Assembly: GCA_017569285.1 (NCBI GenBank)
Contig: CP069419.1
Coordinates: 682,001 to 746,000 of the forward strand
DNA from: Clostridiales bacterium
GTDB lineage: Bacteria > Bacillota > Clostridia > Christensenellales > Aristaeellaceae
Direction: 5' to 3'
Length of the DNA stretch: 64,000 bases
Shown here: piece after piece, positions 11,536-19,093 of the stretch
Layout of the letters: each line of letters starts with the position of its first letter
How positions within the stretch are numbered: position 1 is the stretch's first letter
Program-made: the position numbers and the translations under genes
Notes under the pieces: generated by a model
Told to the model about the DNA's origin: nothing
Seen by the model: only the letters and a program-made list of their open reading frames with translations
Databases searched by the model: none

Positions 11536-14500
11536 TCATTCTCTGGCAGTTATCAGTTTAACGATGACTTTCCAGAAATAATTCCCGTTTTCAGTGTCGA
11601 CCACATAGCTGAATTCAAGATCATTTGCATCTTCTATTTCTTTGTATTCTTCGCCATCCGGACTATACTGCCAGCTGACTTCATACTGATCATCTTCAGT
11701 GAAGTTGACCAGTTCAGCTGTAAGCTCAATCTTTGTCCCGACAAACAGCATGTTCAGGATCGTTCCGTCCATATTGGAGTGGATGACAATTTCTCTTGTT
11801 GGCAGTTCTTCCATTCCTTCGGGCTTCAGCGTTGCAATAATATCTACCAGGTTAATATAACGGGCTGGTACGCTTTCATCAGGATCGAAGATGAAAGCAC
11901 GTTCTGCGGCTTCAATCAGTTTCACCCACAGGTCGGTGCCAACATCCAGATGAGCAACAACATCATCTCCGTCAATGCTTCCGTACACATTCGCACCGAT
12001 ATCGATAGCCGCGTACACTTTGATATAGCCCATCTCAAGCATTTCTTCATCGGAAAGCATCTGCTTCTCAATATCAGCCAGAAGGATGTACTGCAGGATA
12101 TCGTCACCAGTATAGATCTCAGCCCAGCCTTCAGCTTCGGTATCCTTAATCCAGAGTTCACTTTCAAAGTCAGCATGGCCGGCTACGGCTGCTTCTTCTT
12201 TAGTGCCGTCGTAGAAATCCACGCCGTTCTGGTTCAGGATCTGAATCTTCCGATATCCCAGTTCGATCAGCTGTTTTTCTGTCAAAGGCTGCTTTTCGGT
12301 CTCAGCAGGTTTGAGGAATTTCTGAACTTCATCTTCAGTATAGATCTCAGCCCAGCCTTCTACTTCGGTATCCTTGATCCAGAGTTCAGCACCGGTTTCA
12401 GCAGTGCCGATCACTGTGGCTTCTTCTGTGGTGTTGTCATAGAGATTGGTACCGTTCTGGTTTACGATCTGGATCTTGCGGTATCCCAGTTCAATCAGCT
12501 GTTCCTCGGTCAGGGGTTTTGCTTCTTCCTCTTCGGTTTCCTCTTCGGTTGCTTCCTCTTCTGCTTCTTCAGTCTCTTCTTCAGATTCAGTTTCTTCTGC
12601 TGTTTCCTCTTCTGCCTCGGCTTCTTCTTCAGTCACTTCGGTCTCGGTCGCTTCTACGATCACTTCGGTTTCAGCAGCAGCTTCTTCCGTTTCTTCCACC
12701 GTTTCTACTACTTCTTCGGAAACAACCGCTTCAGTTTCAGCAGTTTCTTCAGCAACTACTGCTTCGGCTTCTTCAGTGCCTACATCAGAAGCGGTTTCTT
12801 CTTCGGTCTCTTCAGAAACAATCGTCTCTTCTTCCGCTTCGGTTTCCGCGGGGATTTCTTCAATTACTTCTTCGGTTTCTTCTTCCGCCGCCTTCACAGT
12901 CGCGTGGATCTGGTACTCGGGAGAGAATTCTCCGTCAGCCAGTTTGAAGCGGAAGAAGTTGTCCGCGTTTTCTTCCGTTACTTCTACCGTCAGTTTCAGG
13001 CCGTAGCCGGCTTTCTTCCATTCCTCGCTGTCTGCGGAACGGGTCTGCCAGACAATCTGGTTATCCAGTTCGATATCCGCATTGGCGTAAACGGTGACGG
13101 TTCCTTCTTCTTCGTTATTATTGGCAGTTACCCAGGTATTGATTTTCGGCTTGCTTGTTTCTGCCGGTTTTTCTTCAGCAGGCTCCGTATTTTCATTGCT
13201 TGCTGTTGCTTCTTCTGCATTGTTTTCAACGGTTTCTGCGATTACCGCCTGGGTATTTTCCGTATTTTCGACTTCGGTCTGTTCCGTTTCAGTGGTGCCA
13301 TTTTCAGACGGTTCGGCGGGTACTTCCGCATCTGTGGCGGGCACTTCGTCAGTCGTCTGTGCAGGTTCGTTGTTCAGGCTTTCGTTATTTTCCGTATTTC
13401 CATTCGTTTCAGTAGTCTCGGTGATTTCTTCAGCAGTTTCACCTTCGACTACAGGCGCTTCATTCTGCTCATCGACTGTTTCGGTTTCTTCGTCAATTTC
13501 TTCTTCGATTTCTTCCGGTTCTTCAACGACCTTCACCTCAGCGCTCAGCTGGAAAGCGCCCTGGCCGGAAATCCCAATGATGTAGGTTTGATCATACTGA
13601 ACCTTCATCTCATAGGATTTGGTTCCGTCTTCATTATCGATGAAGTTCACAGCGCGCTCATTGATCCGCACCTGGATATTCCCGTTTGTCTGCAGAACCA
13701 GAATGATGTTCTGGGTCCGGGCGGCTTTGATGTAATACAGGGTCTCGTCCACACCCGCAGATCCGGAGACCGTGGAGCCGACCTTCATCTCAGTAATATT
13801 CTCATATTTCATTTCCGGGGTAATTTCCGGGAAATTCTCCGCGATGTATTCCGGGTCAATATATCCGCCATTGTCTTCCAGTTCTACCAGTTCATCTTCA
13901 CTGTAGTTCGCAGGTTCATTTGCAAGCTCATCAATTCCATCTGCAGGTGTATTTTCTTCAGTAACGACGGCTTCATCACTGTTCGCATTGTTTTCTTCGG
14001 CAGGAGTAGTGTCTTCCTGAACGGGGGCAGCATTCAGGTCGGCAGCATCTTCCTGGGCAGGAGCAGTTTCCGCAGCAGAACCATCGTTCTGTGCAGGTGT
14101 TTCTTCCACGGTTTCAGGACTGGTTTCCTGCGCGGGAGCTTCTTCCGTGGTCACAGGAGTGGTCTCCTGGGCAGGAGTTTCTTCCACGGTCACAGGAGCA
14201 GTCTCCTGGGCAGGCGCTTCTTCCGTGGTCGCGGGAGTGGTTTCCTGGGCAGGAGTTTCTTCCGTCGTCACAGGAGCGGTCTCCTGCGCGGGAGCTTCTT
14301 CCGTGGTCACAGGAGCGGTCTCCTGGGCAGGGGTTTCTTCCGTGATCACGGGAGCGGTTTCCTGGGCAGGAGTTTCTTCCGTGGTCACAGGAGCGGTCTC
14401 CTGCGCGGGAGCTTCTTCCGTGGTCACAGGAGCGGTCTCCTGGGCAGGCGCTTCTTCCGTGGTCACGAGAGCAGTCTCCTGGGCAGGTGCTTCTTCCACG

Positions 14501-14949
14501 GTCACAGAAGCGGTCTCCTGGGCGGGAGTTTCTTCCGTGGTCGCGGGAGCGGTCTCCTGAGCGGGAGCTTCTTCCACAGTCGCGGGAGCTTCTTCCACAG
14601 TCGCGGGAGCAGTCTCCTGGGCGGGAGCTTCTTCCACGGTCGCAGGAGCGGTCTCCTGGGCCGGAGCTTCTTCCACAGTCGCGGGAGCAGTCTCCTGGGC
14701 CGGAGCTTCTTCCACGGTCGCGGGAGCGGTCTCCTGGGCCGGAGCTTCTTCCACAGTCGCGGGAGCAGTCTCCTGGGCGGGAGCCGCTGCTGCTTCAGTA
14801 TTGTCGGTCGCATTCGCTTCCGCCGCAGGTTCCTGTACTACGGGCAGTTCCGCTTCAGGATCCCCGTTCGCAAACACCGTCGCAATGCTGGAAACCAGCA
14901 GTGCGATAATGCACAGCGCGGAAAGCAGTTTCTTGAACCGTTTTGTCAT
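11536..14949 (-). CDS. secreted acidic stalk protein with PAQET repeats, SH3-like and Ig-like domains
   Basis: Exported protein of 1,137 residues, function unknown. It has a clear signal peptide (1-27, ending TVFA) and a Pro/Glu/Thr-rich tandem repeat (57-284). A beta-sandwich segment follows (about 380-473), then long Glu/Thr linkers, an Ig-like segment (about 603-685), an extremely Glu-rich linker, three SH3-like repeats (about 813-1010, each starting like LGYRKIQI and containing ELWIKDTE), and a C-terminal Ig-like domain with VSWQYSPDG. There is no LPXTG, transmembrane tail or S-layer domain, so its retention at the surface is unexplained. It lies 52 bp upstream of the giant adhesin with no terminator between, and a good promoter sits 150 bp upstream of its start, so the two are probably co-transcribed. 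Domain names rest on motif appearance only. Confidence 0.8.
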   Translation of the reverse strand: MTKRFKKLLSALCIIALLVSSIATVFANGDPEAELPVVQEPAAEANATDNTEAAAAPAQETAPATVEEAPAQETAPATVEEAPAQETAPATVEEAPAQETAPATVEEAPAQETAPATVEEAPATVEEAPAQETAPATTEETPAQETASVTVEEAPAQETALVTTEEAPAQETAPVTTEEAPAQETAPVTTEETPAQETAPVITEETPAQETAPVTTEEAPAQETAPVTTEETPAQETTPATTEEAPAQETAPVTVEETPAQETTPVTTEEAPAQETSPETVEETPAQNDGSAAETAPAQEDAADLNAAPVQEDTTPAEENNANSDEAVVTEENTPADGIDELANEPANYSEDELVELEDNGGYIDPEYIAENFPEITPEMKYENITEMKVGSTVSGSAGVDETLYYIKAARTQNIILVLQTNGNIQVRINERAVNFIDNEDGTKSYEMKVQYDQTYIIGISGQGAFQLSAEVKVVEEPEEIEEEIDEETETVDEQNEAPVVEGETAEEITETTETNGNTENNESLNNEPAQTTDEVPATDAEVPAEPSENGTTETEQTEVENTENTQAVIAETVENNAEEATASNENTEPAEEKPAETSKPKINTWVTANNNEEEGTVTVYANADIELDNQIVWQTRSADSEEWKKAGYGLKLTVEVTEENADNFFRFKLADGEFSPEYQIHATVKAAEEETEEVIEEIPAETEAEEETIVSEETEEETASDVGTEEAEAVVAEETAETEAVVSEEVVETVEETEEAAAETEVIVEATETEVTEEEAEAEEETAEETESEEETEEAEEEATEEETEEEEAKPLTEEQLIELGYRKIQIVNQNGTNLYDNTTEEATVIGTAETGAELWIKDTEVEGWAEIYTEDEVQKFLKPAETEKQPLTEKQLIELGYRKIQILNQNGVDFYDGTKEEAAVAGHADFESELWIKDTEAEGWAEIYTGDDILQYILLADIEKQMLSDEEMLEMGYIKVYAAIDIGANVYGSIDGDDVVAHLDVGTDLWVKLIEAAERAFIFDPDESVPARYINLVDIIATLKPEGMEELPTREIVIHSNMDGTILNMLFVGTKIELTAELVNFTEDDQYEVSWQYSPDGEEYKEIEDANDLEFSYVVDTENGNYFWKVIVKLITARE
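14098..14781 (-). repeat. 39-bp tandem repeat encoding PAQETAPxTxEEx
   Basis: Seventeen full 13-residue units plus one 7-residue partial unit (PATVEEA) lie in the N-terminal part of the secreted stalk protein. The first five are identical at protein level (PAQETAPATVEEA); later ones vary at the Ala/Thr/Ser, Ala/Val and Val/Thr positions. The composition (Pro every few residues, strongly acidic) suggests an extended, wall-spanning stalk. Confidence 0.93.
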
Positions 14950-15098
14950 GTTGCCTACCCCTTTTTCCGTCGTCCTGGTAATAACTTCTTCCGGTTACGC
15001 TTTTCAGGCTCTCAGCCTGGGTCCGTTACATAAAAGTTACATTTTGGTGGTTTTTCGTGTTTCATCATGCCTAAAAATGGGCATACTGAGCCACTGAA

Positions 15099-15127
15099 AT
15101 CATACCATATAAATAAACGATTTGCAA
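15099..15127 (-). promoter_or_regulatory. promoter for stalk protein/adhesin operon
   Basis: On the minus strand TTGCAA (15122-15127), 17 bp, TATGAT (15099-15104). It is about 150 bp upstream of the stalk protein start, leaving a long leader. This is a close sigma-A match in an AT-rich setting. Confidence 0.65.
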
Positions 15128-15548
15128 CCATTTTGCCAGTATATATTGTATATGTGGCGTTCTTATGCGGTTTTTGCCCGCCAGGCTTTGGTTCTCAAGG
15201 GTTTGAAAATTGCATTTGCTCGTTTACTCTTGCTGTTTGCATTTATTTTTCATGTAACCGTTTTGTAGCCAAAATGCGCAAATGTCATTCAAAGTTTGTC
15301 TTTGGTGTAACTGAAAAAAGGTGATTTATGGTCCGTTTTCTCCTGTTTTTCGACATCTTTTGGGCAAGTTCTGCTATGTCTGAAAACGTTTGAAAATTGA
15401 AGAAACCTTGATATTCCGTCATTGGTATCGGTTCCATAATTTTCGTTTCAATTCTGTTGCTTTTCAAATTGCAATATCTGTTCAAGTGTTGCATATCGTG
15501 CGAAATGAAACTATTTCCTGTAAAAGTTGTACGTATGATAAAAAACAA

Positions 15549-15579
15549 CTCCGAACCTTTGAATATCAAGGGTTCGGAG
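15549..15579 (-). terminator. rho-independent terminator after isomerase-like gene
   Basis: Perfect 9-bp stem (CTCCGAACC with GGTTCGGAG) and a 13-nt loop, followed on the minus strand by TTGTTTTTTAT. It lies about 130 bp beyond the stop of the gene at 15710. Confidence 0.75.
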
Positions 15580-15709
15580 CATTGGGGAAAATTGTTTTTT
15601 CTTTGTTTTCATCGGGCGTGAATGGAAAAAGTTGTTCGTCTGTTTTGCTTTGTTCATTCTATGTTGTATCAAATGTTTTTTGCCGCGTGTTTTCTATGCC
15701 GACAATCGT

Positions 15710-16534
15710 TTATGTCAGCCGGCCCAGGCGGGCATGCGCCCACTCGAACTGCTCATTCAGCATATCCGTGTGGACCGTTCCCTCTTTGTCGAAACCCGTT
15801 GCTTCAAATGTAAATGTGTCCCGGTATCCGATCTGCTCAATGAATGCAAAGAAACGGTCAAAGTCTATATGTCCTTTCCCGGGCGCAAGGACCTTCAGGT
15901 TGCTCCAGTCCATATATCCGCCGCCGTAATCATTGATATGATAGTGGCGGATATGGTTCCCTTTCCATAGCCAGTCATATTCCGGCAGGTAGAGCAGATC
16001 CATCTGGCGGTGGAAATCCGCCATCTTCGTATCATATATAAAATGGATGTCCGGATATTCCCGGTACAGCTCCACCCAGTGGCTCATGGGATCCTCCAGG
16101 CAAACCACATTTTCCACCAGCAGGTCGATCCCATATTCCTCGGCTGTCTTTCTCAGGCCGCCGTAGGCTGCCAGGTTGTTTTCAAAGCGGGTATCCGAAA
16201 TCAATCCGTTCCAGAGATGAAGTACCATCTTCTTTGCGCCAAGGCCGGCCGCCATACGGCAGTTGAGATGGAACAGGCGGAAAGCTTCCTGCAGTTCCTC
16301 TTCCCCACCCCTGGAGATGTGCTCCGCCAGCGATTTCTCACAGTGCAGAACCGGAATATTCAGCCGCAGTCCCTGCAGGTAGGGCAGCATTTCATCGATC
16401 TGCGGATACCAGGTATCGTACATCATGAATTCAAAGCCATCGCAGCTGAGTTTCGGTGCCAGGGTTTCCAGCAGATGGTAATCCCGTCCGTTCGGACGGC
16501 CGATCAGCGCACCGGTGGAGCACAGAATCTGCAT
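15710..16534 (-). CDS. sugar phosphate isomerase/epimerase-like TIM-barrel protein
   Basis: 274 residues, the usual length of the xylose isomerase-like / AP endonuclease 2 superfamily. Likely metal ligands sit in the expected strand ends: His in PVLHCEKS (about 63), His in KMVLHLWNG (about 104), Glu in LLVENV (about 140), Asp/His in FIYDTKMADFH (about 175), His in HYHINDYGGG, and a late Glu in FTFEATG. The exact sugar substrate cannot be read from sequence; members isomerise or epimerise keto-sugars or act in inositol breakdown. The start is an ATG with GAAAGGAAG upstream. It is separated from the solute-binding protein gene by a strong hairpin and followed by its own terminator, so it may be a single-gene unit or depend on read-through. 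Confidence 0.75.
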   Translation of the reverse strand: MQILCSTGALIGRPNGRDYHLLETLAPKLSCDGFEFMMYDTWYPQIDEMLPYLQGLRLNIPVLHCEKSLAEHISRGGEEELQEAFRLFHLNCRMAAGLGAKKMVLHLWNGLISDTRFENNLAAYGGLRKTAEEYGIDLLVENVVCLEDPMSHWVELYREYPDIHFIYDTKMADFHRQMDLLYLPEYDWLWKGNHIRHYHINDYGGGYMDWSNLKVLAPGKGHIDFDRFFAFIEQIGYRDTFTFEATGFDKEGTVHTDMLNEQFEWAHARLGRLT

Positions 16535-16588
16535 GTGTTTCTTCCTTTCGGGACTGCCAGGAGGCAGTTTGATCTGGACCTGGAAAAA

Positions 16589-16620
16589 GATTCACCGGGC
16601 GAGGCTTCGCCCGGTGAATC
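16589..16620 (-). terminator. strong terminator after solute-binding protein gene
   Basis: Perfect 14-bp stem (GATTCACCGGGCGA) with loop GGCT, followed on the minus strand by TTTTT. It could also act on the plus strand, where TGTTTTTT follows a little later. Confidence 0.85.
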
Positions 16621-16657
16621 TGAATGTGTTTTTTACTGCTTGCCGTCGGTTTCCGGA

Positions 16658-19015
16658 TCAATCAAAGACTGCTTCGTCCTCTCCGATTGCTTCCACCTCT
16701 TCAGCAGGCGCTTCCGTCTCCGGCAGACCGAAGTATGCCAGCAGGATTGCCTGGGACCACGTCACCTGGGCGGTGATCACGTAGTTCTGCAGGTAGGGAG
16801 TGTAGAAGTCGTAGTAGATGTTCGAGTAGACCGGGATGGTCGGCAGCACCTCGTTATAGCGGCGCTGGAAGGACATCCACTTGCTGACATACTGGAACAC
16901 ATCGCCGGGCTCTGTCTTCCGCATGTCCACAGCCAGGTCGAACAGGTACTCGTCATCGGAATACGTGTTGTTCCACTGCATATGGCCGACGGTCTTGTCC
17001 GTGCTGTAGGTGATGGCCGGGTCCACGATCACATGGAAGTTCGTGGCCAGGTAGATCATATCCGTGGTGCGGTCCGCTTCGCGGTAGTAGGACTTCAGCA
17101 GTTCTTCCATGGCGGTGGGCACCAGTGTCAGCTTGATGCCGACCTGCGCCAGGTTGTCCACGAAGTTGCCTTCCTCAGACATGAAATCCGCCATATGGTT
17201 GCCGGCCGGATACATCATCTTCAGATCCAGGGCAACCAGCTCATCGCCGATCATCTTGCAGCGGACGTCGTCCGTCTCGGGATTGAATGTTTCGCCGTTC
17301 CGGTTCAGTGTCCAGCCGGCACGGTCCAGCAGTTTCCGGGCCTGATCCAGGTCCACCGTGTACTTGGTCAGCAGGCTTGTTTCACCGTCGTCCCACTCAT
17401 CCGCCAACGCGTCCCATGCCTTGACAGCCGCTTCGTATTCGGCTTCAGAGCGGACCCAGCGGTTCTTGAGCTTCAACATCCGGTCCAGTTCGTCTTCTTC
17501 ATATTCGATGGGTGTTCCGATTGCGTCGACCTCCGGCAGGAAGTTCACCGGGAATCCGATCCGCCGGGTCAGCAGCTGATATTCCCACTGTTCCAGTCCG
17601 AAATAGCCGTCCACGCGCAGGCCGTTCGCTCCGCAGTATTCCTCAGTCAGCAGATCCCGGTCCATGCACCAGGCAATCGCCTGGCGGACTTCCTTCTCAT
17701 TGACGGTCTTCCAGTCATAGGTAAAGGTCAGGAAAGCCAGACCGATCCGCGGATAAGCCTGATACTCAACAGCTCCTTCGCCTTTTCCGGCAAGTCCCTT
17801 TTCAACGGTTTCCTTATAAGTCACCTTGTTTACCAGGTGCTTTTCACCCGCGGCGATCTCTTCGATCACCGTGTCGTTGTCCGCAACGGTGAAAGCGATC
17901 TTTTCAATGGAGGGAAGGACCAGTTCAATATCATTGCCTTCCGCGTCCTGTACGGGATTGCCGAAGGAATCCGTATCCTGCACCACACGGCCCTGTTCCC
18001 GGGCCTTTTCCCACGCGTTCGCAAGCGCGCCGCCGGGCAGGTTGTTGACCATCCAGGCGCCCTTGAATTCGGGGTTGATCTCAAAGTGGCCGGTCACACC
18101 GTCCCAGGATTTGATCACATAGGGTCCGGATACCTTGGAGGGGAATGTGTTGTACCCGGTTTCAGGATCCAGGATCGTCTTCTTCAGGAGGTCCGCCGTA
18201 TAAATGGGAGCGGATTTCTCAGCGATCCGGTAGCCCACGGTCTCACCCTGCTCGTTCAGCACGGGTTCTTCCACGGAATCTTCCGCGTTGACGATCTTGA
18301 TGCCCAGGGGGTTGTCCTCCAGGTCCTTGAAGCCGTAAACCACCTTGCATCCGGGAGCGATTACGTCGATCGGATACGGGACGGTCATCAGCAGGCCGAT
18401 CTCAAAGAAGTAAGGAAGAAAGTCCGGATCCAGCCAGATCCGCAGCTGGTAATCGCTCAGCACGGTCACCGCGGTCAGGTAATCCAGGTCCTTGTCGGGA
18501 TCCAGGGTTTCCCCGGCCATTGCCTTGCGGCGGGCCGCAATATATTCATCGTAATCCACCAGGTGCTCAGCCCGGTAGATTTTTCCGCCGATTTCTTCAA
18601 TTTCGGGGCTCATCATGAGCAGGAAGGAGAAGGCATAATCCCACGCGGTGATCGGCGTTCCGTCGGAATACTTCAGGTTGTCCGCAATCCGGAGCGTGTA
18701 CTGCCGGTAACCGTCATTGTCCGTTCCGACGATCACTTCCCGTACCACGCTCGGATCAAACACATAGGTGCCCTGGTTCTGGTCCCAGTTGACCAGGTTG
18801 TATCCGTGAATCAGCGCACGGACGTCGATATCCGCGGTATCATTGCCGAACATTTCGGTGAAGAAGTCGCCCTTGGTAATCGTCGGATGGGAAACGATCA
18901 GCTCATCCGGAAACTCGATTTCCTCCTGCGTCTCTTCCGCAGCCGCCAGCGGCAGGCAGGACAGCAGCAGCATGGCAGCCAGCAGCATGCTCAGGATTTT
19001 TTGCAGCTTGTTCAC
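16658..19015 (-). CDS. ABC transporter solute-binding protein, family 5 (oligopeptide type)
   Basis: 785 residues, longer than the usual 520-620 of DppA/OppA-type binding proteins, which capture peptides, nickel or sugars for an ABC importer. N-terminal export signal with LLLSC followed by LAAAEE; the Cys could serve as a weak lipobox, otherwise signal peptidase I would cut near AAA-EE. Family 5 hallmarks are the YTLRIADNLKYSDGTPITAWDYAFSF-type segment (about 107-131), SGPYVIKSWDG (about 300) and QAIAWCMDRDLL (about 440). The start codon is GTG with AAAGGG ten bases upstream. No permease or ATPase gene lies next to it, so it is an orphan. It lies 78 bp downstream of the Cna_B protein gene and may share its transcript. 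Confidence 0.85.
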   Translation of the reverse strand: MNKLQKILSMLLAAMLLLSCLPLAAAEETQEEIEFPDELIVSHPTITKGDFFTEMFGNDTADIDVRALIHGYNLVNWDQNQGTYVFDPSVVREVIVGTDNDGYRQYTLRIADNLKYSDGTPITAWDYAFSFLLMMSPEIEEIGGKIYRAEHLVDYDEYIAARRKAMAGETLDPDKDLDYLTAVTVLSDYQLRIWLDPDFLPYFFEIGLLMTVPYPIDVIAPGCKVVYGFKDLEDNPLGIKIVNAEDSVEEPVLNEQGETVGYRIAEKSAPIYTADLLKKTILDPETGYNTFPSKVSGPYVIKSWDGVTGHFEINPEFKGAWMVNNLPGGALANAWEKAREQGRVVQDTDSFGNPVQDAEGNDIELVLPSIEKIAFTVADNDTVIEEIAAGEKHLVNKVTYKETVEKGLAGKGEGAVEYQAYPRIGLAFLTFTYDWKTVNEKEVRQAIAWCMDRDLLTEEYCGANGLRVDGYFGLEQWEYQLLTRRIGFPVNFLPEVDAIGTPIEYEEDELDRMLKLKNRWVRSEAEYEAAVKAWDALADEWDDGETSLLTKYTVDLDQARKLLDRAGWTLNRNGETFNPETDDVRCKMIGDELVALDLKMMYPAGNHMADFMSEEGNFVDNLAQVGIKLTLVPTAMEELLKSYYREADRTTDMIYLATNFHVIVDPAITYSTDKTVGHMQWNNTYSDDEYLFDLAVDMRKTEPGDVFQYVSKWMSFQRRYNEVLPTIPVYSNIYYDFYTPYLQNYVITAQVTWSQAILLAYFGLPETEAPAEEVEAIGEDEAVFD

Positions 19016-19093
19016 GTTAATCAGACCCTTTCTAATATATTGCGTCGGAAAAAAGAAACATCTTCTGGAATCCAGCCGGTTCTTCTCCGGGAA

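Larger units (their letters stand above)
14950..15709. other. AT-rich intergenic region, 760 bp
   Basis: This stretch is clearly more AT-rich than its surroundings and holds no convincing gene. It contains the promoter and about 150-nt leader of the stalk protein gene on its left and the terminator of the isomerase-like gene on its right (15549-15579). The leader has two small dyads, near 15008-15022 (CAGGCT/AGCCTG) and 15067-15084. I see nothing recognisable between about 15130 and 15545; the short open frames there have no ribosome binding sites. Confidence 0.7.

Noticed and set aside
12446-14909. Ser- and Arg-rich plus-strand open frames opposite the stalk protein
   Set aside because: Antisense shadows of the Glu/Pro-rich repeats (GAA/GAG read backwards as TTC/CTC).
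15067-15569. Small open frames in the AT-rich gap before the stalk protein gene
   Set aside because: No ribosome binding sites or recognisable protein features; one overlaps the terminator.
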